Assembly: GCA_009760855.2 (NCBI GenBank)
Contig: WPIO01000003.1
Location: 1 to 50,000, forward strand
Direction of reading: 5' to 3'
Length of the DNA stretch: 50,000 bases
From: Cristatella mucedo
Taxonomy: Eukaryota; Bryozoa; Phylactolaemata; Cristatellidae
In this document: in pieces, positions 33,926 through 46,174 of the stretch
Layout of the letters: each line of letters starts with the position of its first letter
Position numbering within the stretch: position 1 is the first letter of the stretch
The notes under the pieces: model-generated
What the model was told of the DNA's origin: nothing
Databases searched by the model: none
What the model saw: the letters and a program-made list of their open reading frames with translations, nothing else
Position numbers and translations under genes: made by a program

Positions 33926-34859
33926 CATAGCAAACGTGAAGAACTACTTATTGGAAAACTTCTTCCCAACTTCTCAAGCTTTATAGCTTGTACGTAGCCC
34001 TATAATGTTGGTGGTGCATCCAACTCAGAAGAATATAGGAAAAATTGCTATTGACTACAAATGAAATGCGTTTGCCTAAGGCTGCAGATCTACAAAACGT
34101 TATTCTGGATCATCAAATAAACACAGAACAAGCCTGATGATGGGCAACATACCCAAGAATAAGGATAACTATTTCAAAAGCAGCATGATGTCACCCCTTT
34201 ACATGAGGTCACACCTGTAATCGAATTGAAGAGCGACGTGGTAAGGTATATGTATTAGCAAATAAGTCAGCTGCAGGCTATTTATGTGGCTTGGCCGGGA
34301 ATCAAAGCTGTGTTGGCATGTCCGGTATACGATGAATTAAGTTCAAGTTTGGCAGTGACTTAGTCTGCAAAAAATTGCCAAGCAGAAGCTGTGTGCCCGT
34401 GCTTACAGTCAGCTCCATTCAAAATACTTGATCTTTTTCGATTGTAACAGGTTGCGTATAAATGGAGTAAAGAGAATTTTCTTTAAATTCCCAAAGCCCA
34501 ATACAGAGCACATCATAAACTGAATCGGTTAAGTTCCGGTTAATCAGAGGATAGAACAGTTTTCCCTAGGTGTGAGCTGTTCACCACTCAATTAATTGAA
34601 TCGAGCAAGTGCAGCACATGTGCAAGCACGAGTTTTTCACTTAGCTCGAGCTTGTTACGTCCTTACAATGAAGCCGATACATTTCGTTTTCGTTTTCCTG
34701 CTATCGATATTGGGGTAGTAATGAGCAGGTTCAATGACTGGACTGCAGTTACTAGCCTACCATCACAAGGAAAAGTCTCCGTACCTTTATCTTCACTTGT
34801 TAGAAGCGTGTTGCCACACAGCTCTATTCATCGGAGCTCAATAGCAGGAATACAGTATG
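33926..34859. other. Stretch with one weak ORF
   Basis: No repeat family or RNA recognised. An open frame at about 34,652-34,870 (motif FRFRFPAIDIGVVMSRF) runs into the less AT-rich zone of the decayed 5S unit. I cannot support it as a gene. Confidence 0.35.
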
Positions 34860-36712
34860 CGGTGCAGTGAGCCAGTACTCTATTCTGTCCCTGCTGCTGC
34901 ACAGCGTGCTGGAATGCCCAGCCGCCATTCAATCTATGCATGCTTACCCTGCCTGCCTGCCCACCCCCCCCGTAATATCAATGCGCGCCATATGCTAGCT
35001 CTGGCTTGTGCATCTTCAAGCAAAAGCCAGAATGAGCTCGTGCGTCTTTTGCTGGCAACCGTGCGGGCGTCTGCAGATGTGTGCCCGCTAGGGCGCAGAA
35101 GCCAATAGAGATTAAGAGCCACTCTTCAGAGAGCTTGCCAGTGCTTTTTCGCTGAGCATTGTACGCCCTTGGATTACTAAGCCCCGGCGTGCAATCGTTA
35201 AACGAACGTTTCAAGACGTTCTTTCCCCAACTGGCGACAGCGACGTGCACGCTTGCGTTAGCCGGAAGCTATGGGACGATGGGTATTCCCACATCCCCAC
35301 ATGCTGCTCCACAGCCTTAGCAGCAGTGGCAACTGTGAGCTGTGAGCCCCCTCTCTCTCTGAGCCGTCGGGTAGGGACAGTACCTTCATTGCGAATAATC
35401 GAAGGCTATGAACTGATCCATGCTCTCTGTGGGCGAGGCCCGTAATGGGAAAAGCTTCGGCAAGGGAAGAGGCTGAGACTATAGGCATAGCAAGTGCAAC
35501 GAGGAGACGTAGGCACCCCAAGCTGAGTAAGATTGGACACGGCTAAATTCGGCTCAGACCGCCACTGCCCACCGGCCTATCTTCCGACGTTCGGCGGCAC
35601 GACGTTCTTACAAAATTGGCATGCAGCCTCCACGTCTTGACAGGATGATGCTGAAAACGCAACAGTCGTTGAGGTTTGAGTCTCAGCTAACACACACCGA
35701 ATACTGGCGACGCCTGAAGCTTGTGTCGCGGCTAACTACTTTTTAGGAGAAGTGCTAATACATGAAAATATACTGGTAGTTGTATGTATTGGCTGAATCC
35801 GCTTTGCAGCCGTCGTGTCGGGCAATGTCACCTTAACCCTTCAGTGCAGCACTGACTAACTCACGTAGCTGCAGACCGCTGCTGATTGGCTGCATATCGC
35901 TTGAACCTGGGCCAACAGGTCTCTGCCGAGGCCACATCACCTACGGCTGATCAGGCCTGATCAGAGCCTGGCCACGAAAAGAAGCCTTAGTATTCAGATT
36001 TGTATGCATGATTGCTGGCTCAGCCGATAGTTGTCATTTTGGACTGCTTTATATCGGACCCGTTTGTTTCGTATTCATTGTTCATTGTTGATACGGTGCA
36101 CGTCCTGTTTTGTCGTCTCTGCTGTTAAACGACCATAAGTTTATCGACAGTTGACTGTGTGAATGGCTTCACGACTGCACTGGGTATCACAGTAGGATCG
36201 AAGTATGAGCGACTAAGAGCAGTCGTAATTTATCCACAGCCAGGCCAAATGCAGAGATAAGACTTCATTTTAATTGCAACAAAGGAGTACAGACACTCAG
36301 CAGCTGGCCAGAGCTCCAATCCTCTCGAATGCCAAGTTTGTGTTCGGAGTCGCAGCTGCTCGCCTATATTAGATTGCTTGTTGTCCTATGGAATCGCGAG
36401 TAGATTATCGCAAAAGCGCATCATTGCGAATCAGCCATAGTCTGACTTGCCTTTGTATAACCCGTGCCACCGTTTCAACACTACAAGCGCACCATTTTTG
36501 ATAGCGACCACATTTGCCAGCCTAGCAGTGCCACGAGAGCAGGTTCCACCGACTGCTCTCGTGGGAGAGAGCAGGGCAAGCGTCAGGCTCACCTCGGCGC
36601 TGCACGTGCAGTAGGCAAAGATCAACGGCTGGAAAGCAGGCCGCAGCAAAGGAGAAGCCAAATTGAGGTGTCAGCATTGGCACAGCTATTCCTCGAGGCT
36701 GGAGTTGGAAAA
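34860..36712 (-). repeat. Decayed 5S rDNA spacer (relic unit)
   Basis: Noticeably richer in G and C than its surroundings, like the array spacers. A CTGCCTGCCTGCC run at about 34,944 is followed by GAATGAGCTCGTGCG...TTTGCTGGCAAC, matching GAACGAGCTCTGCAG...TTTCTGCTGGGCAAC in the array. The distance from this tract to the 5S-like sequence (about 1.77 kb) equals that in intact units (about 1.75 kb). The middle is too diverged for me to align by eye. Same orientation as the array. Confidence 0.5.
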
Positions 36713-36790
36713 GTCTTGTCGGCGCCCTGTATTATCAGGCCGTCACCCATGTAATAGTCCAAGGTAATGTTTCCACCTTCTTAGTTGCAG
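36713..36790 (-). pseudogene. 5S rRNA pseudogene (3' part)
   Basis: TGTATTATCAGGCCGTCACCCAT matches the gene's TGGTATTCCCAGGCGGTCACCCAT. The next bases follow less well, ending CTTCTTAGTTG versus TGCTTAGCTTC. The C-box region is recognisable but altered, and the match stops before the 5' half of the gene. The 3' end of a LINE begins just beyond, at about 36,793, so its insertion probably removed or displaced the 5' half. Not expected to be functional. It could alternatively be the head of a 5S-derived SINE, but the spacer-like DNA beside it favours a relic array unit. Confidence 0.6.
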
Positions 36791-36792
36791 GT

Positions 36793-37790
36793 TAATATAA
36801 TAATAAATAATAATTCACTGAATACAGCACCCTCAGAGAACTCAATCTCTTCCTAGGTGCTTCAAATTTGCTGCAAAGAGAAGAGCGATTCTTGATAAAC
36901 AGGAATAACATGGTTAGACGTGACATGCACAGGGTCAGCATGCAAATGTGAATAGTGGCAGCAAGCACAGTGTCAGCACGCATAAGCAAATGAAGGACAA
37001 ATCATAAGAACCCACTAAATGCTGTCCTAAATAGGTGTGTTTTTAAGTTCTTTTTAAATGTGGTCAAGTCAGTGGATGTTCTGACGCAAGTCGGGAGGGA
37101 GTTCTAGGCTTTGGAAGCATATGAAGTAAATGCACGGTCTCCAAAGGATTTGAGGTTTGTACGAGGTATTGATTATCTGTTAGATAACGAAAAGTGGTTG
37201 GTACGATGCTTGGCCTGGTGGGGGAGTAGATCTGGGAGATAGGCTGGAGCCAAAGAATAAAGTTACCTAAAAGTGAGCGACAAAACCTGGAAGTCAATCC
37301 GTTGTTTGACTGGCAGCCAGTGCAGGTCGGCGAGAAGTAGTGTGACGTGGCATCTGCAACACTCACGACAGACAAGCCAAGCTGTGGAGTTTTGCGCCCT
37401 CTGTAATCGCCTTATTGCACATGCCGGTAGGCCAGCAAGCGGTGAGTTGCAGAAGTCAAGACGGGATGTCACAAATGCATGGACCAACTTAGACATGACA
37501 TCCTTATCTAGACAAGCCCAAATTTTAGCAATGTTATGCACCTGAAAGTAGGCAGACTTGACTGTGGAGCTGATATGGTCGTCTAACGAGAGGTCACTTT
37601 ATAACACGACACCTAGATTTCGAGCTGATTCAATAGGAGATATGCTGGCAGAGCCAATTTGGAGGGTCTGCCTTTCCAATTTCTATATTACACTGGGTTT
37701 GTCGATAACTAGTAAGTTAGTTCGATCATCGTTTAGTTTCAGGCTGACTGAAGCCTCGAGCTCCATATCTGATAAATACTTGCTCGCGTT
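36793..37790 (-). mobile_element. L2/CR1-type LINE, 3' part of ORF2 and 3' UTR
   Basis: Minus strand, 37,775 to 37,263: motifs SLKLNDDRTNLLVI, LQIGSASI, ARNLGVVL.SDLSLDDHI, FVTSRLDFCNSPLAGLPA and LLADLHWLPVKQRIDFQVL. This is the thumb and C-terminal part of a CR1/L2-clade reverse transcriptase. Two stops and a frameshift near 37,265 follow, after which NLKSFGDRAFTSYA, TTFKKNLKTHLFR and TAFSGFL appear in another frame. The catalytic FADD-type core is missing (5' truncation). The 3' UTR ends with GAGATTGAGTTCTCTGAGGG and an ATT-rich tail at 36,793-36,815. Dead copy. Confidence 0.85.
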
Positions 37791-38439
37791 CCAGGTCAAC
37801 CAGCACTCAAATCCATCGGTCGAGCACTGGAAGCGATCGTTTAGCTTCTTGTTGTTGGCGAAACCGCTGTTATTCGCGAAGATAGGCCGCCCAGGGCGCG
37901 ATACAGAACACGACTCGCTGTCCTATCTGTTTAGTGGGTTACTTGCAGTGATTTAATTTTCGAGTAAAATAAACAGCCGCCGGCTTTTCTAAGCTTTATT
38001 GTGTAAATGCAGCACCTCAGAAGATGCTACACAGAATCAGACCGCGACTTCTTGAAGCAGCATTTAAAGCAGCACTTTAAACTGCAAATATTTGCAAACC
38101 TGCCTAACCATTAAGTAAAAGATATTAAAACCCTTCTTTCCTGGATAACGTTCAGACGAGCTCTGCCAAGTTTTTTGTTTACAATAGCTATGCTAAAAGC
38201 ATTGAGGATGTGGGAAAAGTCTGGGAGAAAGTCTTGAATTGCTACATCAGTGACAAATTTTAAAAGTCACTAAGCATAAATGCCATCAGGGCCACTGATC
38301 AAACACAAATATGCTCTGCCCTGACAGTGAATGAGGACAATTATATGAGATTGAGCAACGATCTGTAATGGCAAGTGGGTAGGCCATAAGTTTGGTGGTG
38401 CTGACATTCCTATCTATCCAGATATTCCATTCCGATCAC
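37791..38439. other. Spacer between the LINE and duplication copy 2
   Basis: No gene or repeat recognised. It contains the left border of copy 2, whose alignment to copy 1 becomes clear from about 38,445 (GGTATCGGTAT). Confidence 0.4.
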
Positions 38440-39844
38440 GGTATTCAAAAGGTATCGGTATGGGTTTAAATTGCTGGACCAATGTATCGGACACGAGCTG
38501 AATTTCTCCAGATAGTCTAGAAATGGGCGCAAACCATTGATGTTACTGCCATCACGGTGAATACTTAAAGATCCTAAAATCGATGACGGTCAATGAAAAA
38601 ACGAATATTTACACATGGAACTCCGTGAGGTCCTTCAAAAATAAGATTTGAAAATCAGGATAGAGTTGGCCGGCCACTGATATCGAAGGGACGGTCGTTG
38701 AAAGAATTCGGAAGGCTAGTTTTCCGTTCGATTATGCAAGGGAAAACGGAATTTCTTATCCACAAGCGATTAAAGAGAATTCGGATTGGGATTTCTCACG
38801 TGCGCATTCATTAGCGAAGTACATTTCTACATTTCACAGTACATCTCTGTCTCTATGAAAAAATTTACCGAGCTTCATCTGGGTAGCCATGTCGTGAATA
38901 AGTAGCCCCGTAATTTTTACAAAAGGAAATGCAACATGTTGAGTTCAAGAGACTGTCCAAGGACCCTGGATGAACCATCCAAATGATTGAGGCTGAATAG
39001 TTATGCTGCGTAAGCTAGCTCTTCAATATCAAATGAATATTCTGCTTTTGAAGTATTTGAGGACCTGTGCAGTGGCTATTGAAGAAAACATAATCACCAT
39101 ATAAGCAAACTGAGGCAAATCCGGTGCCATTTCGGTATAAAAGGAATTCTGAAACATCCAGTAACGTAAAAAAGATAGTTCCCTAAAAACAAAATGGAAA
39201 TAATAGTAGAATATTAAGATCAAAATTAAAATTTTTAATTTACAATGCCGCGCGAGAATTATCACCATCCACTTGTAATGAATTTATAGTCGAACGGATT
39301 AACTACGAACTATTAGAAGGATCACTGTTTAAGGCAACGAAAGCGGTTCACACTTAAGTCAATATTTTTTAACTGTTGATAGTTAAGCTGCTTAGTGAAC
39401 ATCGCTGAGAGGATGTGTCTTTCAACTTTGATGCTTAAAAATTAGTTACCGGGGAACAAAGAGCTAAATATTTTTGCCCCAGTTTAGCTAAGCATAACGG
39501 GGCTAAGCCACGGACAACCTGGTATCAGAATTGAACATTAATCGTTAAAATAATTGGCTACCTGACCTGTTAATCACCGTGTAAGAGCCAGCGAAGATTC
39601 AATGGAAATGTGAACTGTTTAGCTAAAAGTCTCGATGGTTTCTAGACATACTACCTCGCCAGCCGCGAACCGGGAATTTATCCTAAAATGTCTAAAAGTC
39701 TAAAGAGTCTAAAGGTACAAAAGTTGACTGCCAGAACTCTCCAGGAGAGCCGCGAAGTTTTTACGTGGAGGCACGAGCGAATTAGCGTGAAGTCGTAGAT
39801 CGTATGCCAAACAAAGTAAACGGTTGCTCAGCGAGTGAAAAAAA

Positions 39845-40006
39845 CCTAAATTCGTAGTTCGACTTCGTTGGCGGGCTTGCGGAATGAGGCGGGCAAGCTC
39901 GCAGCTCAAGCTGTGTGCGAGTCGTATCCGCTACTGCTTACATGCAGCCCAAGTAGGCTTAGAGGCTTTTCAATCTATCCGAGCATAAAAAAGAGTGGCC
40001 ACACCT
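39845..40006 (+). promoter_or_regulatory. Conserved island I, promoter-like (copy 2)
   Basis: Matches 15,314-15,475 without gaps apart from two substitutions: CTGCTG to CTACTG, and GTCGCC to GTGGCC. Both GGCGGGC boxes and the CATAAAAAAG TATA-like site (39,984) are intact. A donor-like GTAAGTACTTGGG lies downstream at about 40,108, as in copy 1, but the exon candidate after it is missing. Confidence 0.5.
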
Positions 40007-41338
40007 TTCTCAATGCAGTCGCAGGGAACACGTAAAGGACACGTAAACACTCACTAAGCTATCCCATCACCAATTCATGGAGTGCTATTTCAAAATGACT
40101 TACGCAGTAAGTACTTGGGTGATTTATTTCAAAAATGCTTCTTGCAATATCCGCTTTCAATCCGGAGGCGTTTGATCTTCGAACTTCCGCCTACGGCGAT
40201 AGAAAACTACGATGTTTCTCTCCAGTCGACGTTTATGCTATTGCAAAAGAGTAAACATTGTATTGAAAATTTAGTCACGAACAAGAACTGAAGCGACCGT
40301 CAGTATTACTGAATGGCTGAAAGCTAACACTGTGACTCTTTCAGACCTTTTGATACGATTAGCCTCTGGGAGATGTAGTTGATTTTTTCACCTCCTCATA
40401 GAAAAATGAGAAAAAACACGCATCTCCGCTTGATCAAAGCAGAGCTCTCTGGTAATTGCTTACAGTTGCACTGAATGCTCTTTCGTTTCCTAGTGCCAAC
40501 CATGAAAACCAGCATTTTACGCTTAGGAGTTTTTCATAGAAAATATAAGTTTTTAAGATATACATTCACAATGCAGCACAAAAATGTTCCACGTAAAAAT
40601 GTGTACTTAAATGGCACGTGAGTGATAGCTTACTAAATTTTGACCTTTGAAGAAAAATTGGTAAAGCATTGCCTCACGATCCGAAAAAGAACTTCCGTTT
40701 TACGATTGACTTGCCTAGAGCGTTAATTAAACAGTCTTAGCAGCCACCAGCACTTAGAAGGTACGACCGTTCACGTGTGTAAGTGGAAAAACGAGAAAAA
40801 CGAAAACGCTGGGGCAAAACTTAAAGGTAGTTGCAGTACATAGAGATATATGCCAATAGTGCGATTCCTTACGAACCAGGATCGGTTAGAAGGCTAGGAG
40901 GTCACAGAGATTCATGAACTGGTTTGTCTCGAAGGTGCGAATAGGTAGCCAATGCAGAGATGAGACAGCCCGCCAAACGGGACAGCAAGGCACGATGTTC
41001 TCACGATCTCTCAGTTAAAGTAGCGAAAAGCTGCTAGAGGTTACAGAAGTGGTGGGGCATTGATATCTGAATAACATCTCTGTTGATCAATTCAATTATC
41101 TTCAAATAACTTATTTTCTCAAAGGATGTGCACAGTGTTGCATATTTCAGCAGAGTCGAGGCTGATAATCTCCGGTGACTGTGAAGAGAAAAATCAATTT
41201 ACACATAGAAAACATCTGTGATTTTTGAGTTTTCTCTTGATCAGGCCGTGTTTAAAAATCAAAATCAAAGACTTTACTTTCTCGTATTACTTGCAAAACG
41301 TTTTTTCTTCTAACATTGCTACAGATCAGAGGAAAACA

Positions 41339-41810
41339 CTCGGCTTTAAAGCTGTCTACCATGAGATTGGTTGTGCAGAGCCATCCAGTGTTACAATCAC
41401 CTTGCATGTAGCGAGTAAATGAACGGACTTTATATTTTATCGTATGCTCTCCAGCTTTGTTTACATACAGGAGTCCATGAGCCGCAACGGAAGCAACATT
41501 TTGCATAGAAGAATCAACAGGCGATAGATAAATATCGAGCCCCAGATCCTTGTAAACTTACTGACTGCAGGGCTCTGGTAGTCGTCAGCTGGATTTGTGC
41601 ACTAGGCTCTGCCGATAGAGCCTGGGTTGGCCCAGTCTTGCCCTCATCTATAGTGAAGTACCAGTGATTGCAACCAGATGTACAGAAAACTCTAGCATTC
41701 TCAACCAAATGAATGTGTATGCCGCTTGTGTCTGACCATATTTTGTAAGACGCACTCTTGAAAATAGAAAATGAAAAAGTAGGTACGGGTGGTGAGAATG
41801 CTAAGAGCAA
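41339..41810. pseudogene. Protein-like remnant, copy 2 (strand unresolved)
   Basis: Counterpart of 17,196-17,597. Minus strand: WSDTSGIHIHLV and SGCNHWYF run together. A one-base shift leads to QDWANPGSIGRA and a stop. A further frame (41,506-41,252) reads LLYVNKAGEHTIKYKV, GDCNTGWLCTTNL and VDSFKAEC. The last frame is open here but broken in copy 1, and the first is open longer in copy 1 but shifted here. The two copies have therefore decayed separately from a common, probably coding, ancestor. Family not recognised. Confidence 0.35.
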
Positions 41811-42821
41811 ATTGATTCAAAACTCTTCTTTTTTCCGCTACTTAAAGTATGAAACTCATAAAATAGTTTTCATGAAAAAAAACAATTATTTCCTAATAGA
41901 AAGGCAGAGTTATAAAGTAAATAGTAACCATTTCCCAAACTTTCCACCTAGGACATAACTTTCAACTTTGAAATTGCAGCAGACTACCAAACGGAATGGC
42001 CATAAGACTTAATTTTAAAATTGCTGGAATGACAATTTTAGTTGAAGTTTAATTTTAAGGTTTGCTACACATGGGTTACTATATATTTTTCCTCATACAT
42101 TTTCACGATTTCAGAAAAGTAAGCTCGCGGACAGTTAATGACATGTAGAGCAAAGCCTATCTGACATCAATCAGAAATAGCTCTAACTTTTAAACTCATT
42201 GAATGATTGCTGCCTGCTAATATTAGAACTTTGAAATCCCCCACTGAAGTAGGAATAACGAAATAGCTGTATATCCATAGCTATGCCTCGGCTATATGAG
42301 CAGCGCTTGATAAAGCGATCCGTAGCATTGAACTCCCCAGAAAGATATAGCAACACAAAAATAATGAATTATACTCCTAGTGGAGAGGAGTTGTGAATTT
42401 TAAGTAAGCCTGGATTCATCTGATGGTCTCCATTAAATCAAAGCCAGGCTGACCATGAGGAGTGATTACTTATACGAAAGTCCTTGGAACAACCTGTTTT
42501 GAATTGAAGTTTTGTTAAGAGATTTTAGGTGTGCTATGAGAATGAGTTCCAGTATTTGCCATAGAAGCACGATATAGCGAGTAAATCGAATGTCACCTGC
42601 AGTACCATTCGTAATACACAAGGAATCATGACCTTTTTCGCCAATTACTTTTTGCAGTTAGCACCACCTACAGAATTTTGAGTGCTTTGTCTTGACTTCT
42701 CCACCCTATGCTCGAAATAAGCTACCTAAAATAATGAGGGTATAGTGGACGCGGAATTTCCAACCGAATGGTGAGAGGTTAGAGCAAATATTGATAGACG
42801 TCAATGCTGCCTCCTTGCACC

Positions 42822-43140
42822 GATTAATTTCTTAGGCGCTACTGTCAAAAAAGGACAGATATGCTTTTAAAAGATCTGAGCGATATTTAGTTTTGCTTGG
42901 AATGTTCGCAAGAACGTTCATGTGCTTTTTCTTGGTTGCCTGAGGTGGAGTCTGTTGGCTACTGAGTGGGTACTAAAAACCGCTTAGGCTTTGAGTGAAG
43001 TTTGAACAACCGTTCAGTGTGTTACCCCATGTCTTTATGGCTGTGTAGTGTTACAAAGATGAATTAAAGTAAAACGTGAAATAAAGGAAACCATTAAATG
43101 ACTTCTGCATCATGCATTTTCATACAAAAGCGCTAGCCTA
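42822..43140. other. Segment present only in copy 2
   Basis: In copy 1, CATTCTTGCAATACAGGAAAGTC is continuous near 19,318. Here CTCCTTGCA and AACAGGAAAGTC are separated by about 310 bp. No tRNA-like boxes or terminal repeats recognised. Confidence 0.55.
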
Positions 43141-43656
43141 GAACAGGAAAGTCTGTCAAAATACAATTTCCTCGCAAAATACAGACCGGATTTTGAGGAT
43201 CGCATTATTGGCCCACGACGATGAAACGGTTGGAGCTGTGGAATATGACAGCGATTCTGGAGGCAGTTATTGTGGAGTCTAATGGAGACACAGTGCGGAC
43301 GGGAGCTGTCATCGAGACTCTGCCATTATTCCTTTATTACTGTTACCTTTATTAAATATACGAGAGTTCGATGAATCACAGCAAACGTAAATAAATACAA
43401 CATACATTTATTACCTCATGCTCTGCTGGGTCAGTGGCTAGGCTATTGGACAAGGACAGCCATGCAGGTTACTGTCAGGTGAATGCTCTCATTATAACAG
43501 TAGAAGCAGCAGGCTTAAGCAAATGCTACATCTTATCATGCGTATTTAGGTAACCAATAAAGACGCTCGTGAACGCCTAGTGCTTGTCGACGAGCCAAAA
43601 ATAATGGCAAGCTTTGAGTCAGGTAGAACGGTAAGTGATTTATAAGTTCAACATCA

Positions 43657-43953
43657 ATGGGCTCATGCTGTTGCCGGTGGTTACGGAACGCTGCACGATT
43701 CGTCCGAGAATGGACGCTCTCAATGCCGGACATCCTGTCAGTGCACGTTAAACAGAGCGTTCATTTAGCTAACCTCAAAGTGGTGGAGGTGTTTGTAGCC
43801 AATGTCGAGTGTACCCTTGGTTGTCTTGAGTTGATCAGGGTATTGGCTCGGGAAATTGGAGTGAATTTCAGGATCGAGCAAAGCCATTTTATTGATTCTA
43901 TCAAAGTCCACAAAACTAAAAAAGTCGTCGTCCAACCGAAGCAGTGCTGTTAA
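43657..43953 (+). CDS. Unidentified 98-aa ORF, copy 2 (intact frame)
   Basis: ATG at 43,657 to TAA at 43,953. Motifs in order: CCCRWLRNAARFVREW, ILSVHVKQSVHLANLKV, VEVFVANVECTLG, LELIRVLAREIGVNFRI, and a Lys-rich C-terminus (VHKTKKVVVQPK). The start codon is shared with copy 1 (19,830). Copy 1 differs by a whole-codon indel and one stop, and third positions vary more than other positions. That supports past coding on this strand. Opposite-strand frames are also open in part (NFPSQYPDQLK, GYKHLH), so the strand call is probable rather than certain. No domain, signal peptide or membrane segment is seen. It could be one exon of a larger gene. Confidence 0.4.
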   Translation: MGSCCCRWLRNAARFVREWTLSMPDILSVHVKQSVHLANLKVVEVFVANVECTLGCLELIRVLAREIGVNFRIEQSHFIDSIKVHKTKKVVVQPKQCC

Positions 43954-46020
43954 TGCGAAGAGATTTATCGTAAAGCCTGACTGGAACTACCTTGCTAGAT
44001 TTCAAGTTTCAATGTAAAGGTTTAGCTAGCGTGTTAAAACTATGTCTAGTGTCTTTCAATAAAGACCGTAGTAGAGCGACTGGGCGGAAGTGGCTGACGT
44101 TTACTTTTTCAAATGTTGCTTTCTCCAGCACTATCCCGACTACAGCCTTTTTTCGAGGTGCAGAGGCATAATCTGAGGCTAACGATATATTTACGACATT
44201 TGTATTACATGGAAGTGCTAGATACACGCATCACAGAAGCAGTTCAGTATAATCAGTATAGTTCAGTATAATCACAGAAACAGTTCAGTCAGGATAATCG
44301 CTTGAGTCTTTTTTGATCAGGATATGAATTACTGGATGAAATCACTCGTGGCCTCCTTGAATGTAGACATTGAGGTACTGCACGGAAAAGAGGAATAATA
44401 ATAATAATACATCCTTAGAGGAACGTGATGTCAGAGGGGATGCTGCCACCTTAAGGTCGAACTGTCCTATCTTGTCATTCTTTCTGACCAGGAATCTAGA
44501 GAAGCGATTAGCAAAATCACCATAAACATCACTAGGTAAGGAGCTAAGCCTGGGAGCGGTGAAGTATTCGTTTGATCATAATCATCAGGATTATCTGCTT
44601 GTGCTTGTCACGATACAAAAATGATTTTATAACATTGAGACTCGGCCTTTGTCAGTACCAATCGTTACTATCTGCAGTAGTCCTAGTCTGTCAATTGAAA
44701 GACAATTATTACCTACCTTTAGATAATCTTGTTTTTATCTAATCTTTGGCAAGCTGTTTCAAGCGTGCTCTCCTCCAGCGTGCTTCGGAGAACGTCGCGA
44801 CTGTTCCGGCAATGGGCTACCTTCGGCAGCGTGAAGTTCCGGTTTCCGTTGGGTTGGAAGACTGCAGCCGAGCGAAAGGAGAGTGTCGAGCACTCATCGA
44901 CCCATGATGCTATGTAGTAATTGCTGCAGAGTTGAATATCCAATGGAAGCCTGGCTGTGGTGTTGCTGCTAGTTTTATCGCCGCACCAGCCTGACTGTAA
45001 CGGTTGCTCTCGGCGCTGGGTGACGTGAAAGCGTCCAAGGCAATATATGGCTCAAGACTCTGCCGCTCTGTCGCCGCTCTCCCGCGATTTGACAGCTTAC
45101 TTGTGCATTACATATTTATTACTTGTGAAAATAATTACAGATTTACAGAATTACAGATTTATTACTTGTGAATTAACACTTTTTTATCTAGACAAGTTCG
45201 GGGCACGTAGATAGATGCTCTTAAAATGCTTTTGCGTCTGCATTTAACTTGAACCCGGGTCTTGTTTCGCTAGTCATCGTGCCGACAAACATGGCAAATA
45301 GGGCGGATTTATAAATTTCGTTAACAAGCGTAACTTTTCGTTCGTACATAAGAATTTATTTAGCAGTAAGAAATTCTTAAAATTAGTCTTTATCCTTAGT
45401 TGCTGGCGCACACGCGATCCATTTAAGAGGTTTCGTTTTTAAATGCAGCTACTGATTATTAAAAGCCGTAAAGTCTCATTTTTAGTTCTTAAATGAAATC
45501 GGTCATATATAGCGAAAAACATTCGCAATTTAGTAGCAAAACCACAGAAGAACAATTATTAGTTTTTGCTGTAGCCATAAACATACCCTTTTTGAGGAGC
45601 CGTTTGTTTTGCAGCCACATCTCGAAGCAGCGTAATCGACTACCGCCATGCACCAATGCAATACAGCGTATAAAAGTGATGCAGTAAACGACGCCTCTTT
45701 TTTATTAGCACATTATGTAACGTATCTCCGTCAGTAACTCCAAAAAGTCATAAAGACCATGCGGGTGTTACGCAGGAGACTTTTGTATAGCGCACTCACA
45801 GCCTAAGCGGCTTTCGGTACACATTAAGTGCAGCTGAAAACAACGATGTTTAATATGCGTTGTCATAGATAGAAATAAAATGGTAAAAACAATTTAACAA
45901 GTTGATTTATGAAGCCTTTTCAGTAAGAACGATATGCGGACTCTACAGCTGTCGTGAGCGTCACTTAACCATGCTTTGACTGAGCAGGCTTCCGGTAAAC
46001 TCCCTCAGCTCCCGAAGACT
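43954..46020. other. Copy-2-specific region left of island II
   Basis: Not alignable with copy 1. It contains short repeats of TCAGTATAATCA near 44,246-44,275, an AATAAT run at about 44,395-44,408 and a LINE tail at 45,732-45,825. It also has a less AT-rich segment at about 44,740-45,090 with a minus-strand open frame 44,943-44,719 (motifs SWVDECSTLSFRSAAVFQPNG and LPKVAHCRNS, the first beginning at SWVDE). That frame may be part of a transposable element ORF; I could not identify it. Confidence 0.4.
45732..45825 (-). mobile_element. LINE 3'-UTR fragment
   Basis: About 90% identical to 26,783-26,876, including CATAAAGACCATG and CACAGCCTAAGCGGCTTTCGGTAC. No coding part remains. It is a severely 5'-truncated insertion of the same L2/CR1-type family. 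Confidence 0.7.
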
Positions 46021-46024
46021 AGCG

Positions 46025-46033
46025 TATATAAGG
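46025..46033 (+). promoter_or_regulatory. TATA box of island II (copy 2)
   Basis: Identical to the copy-1 site, followed by the same initiator-like CACCAGTCACT. The DNA to its left is unrelated to copy 1. Confidence 0.5.
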
Positions 46034-46174
46034 GAAGCAGCAGTTAAGAGCCTTCGCACCAGTCACTGTGAGTCAAGTCATTTGTACGCATTGTCCTAAG
46101 TAGCTGTATTGAGAAAAGGCCTCCACGAGAGCGCGTGTGACCAGCGGACGAGGCGTCTCTGTAAGTCTTAACTT

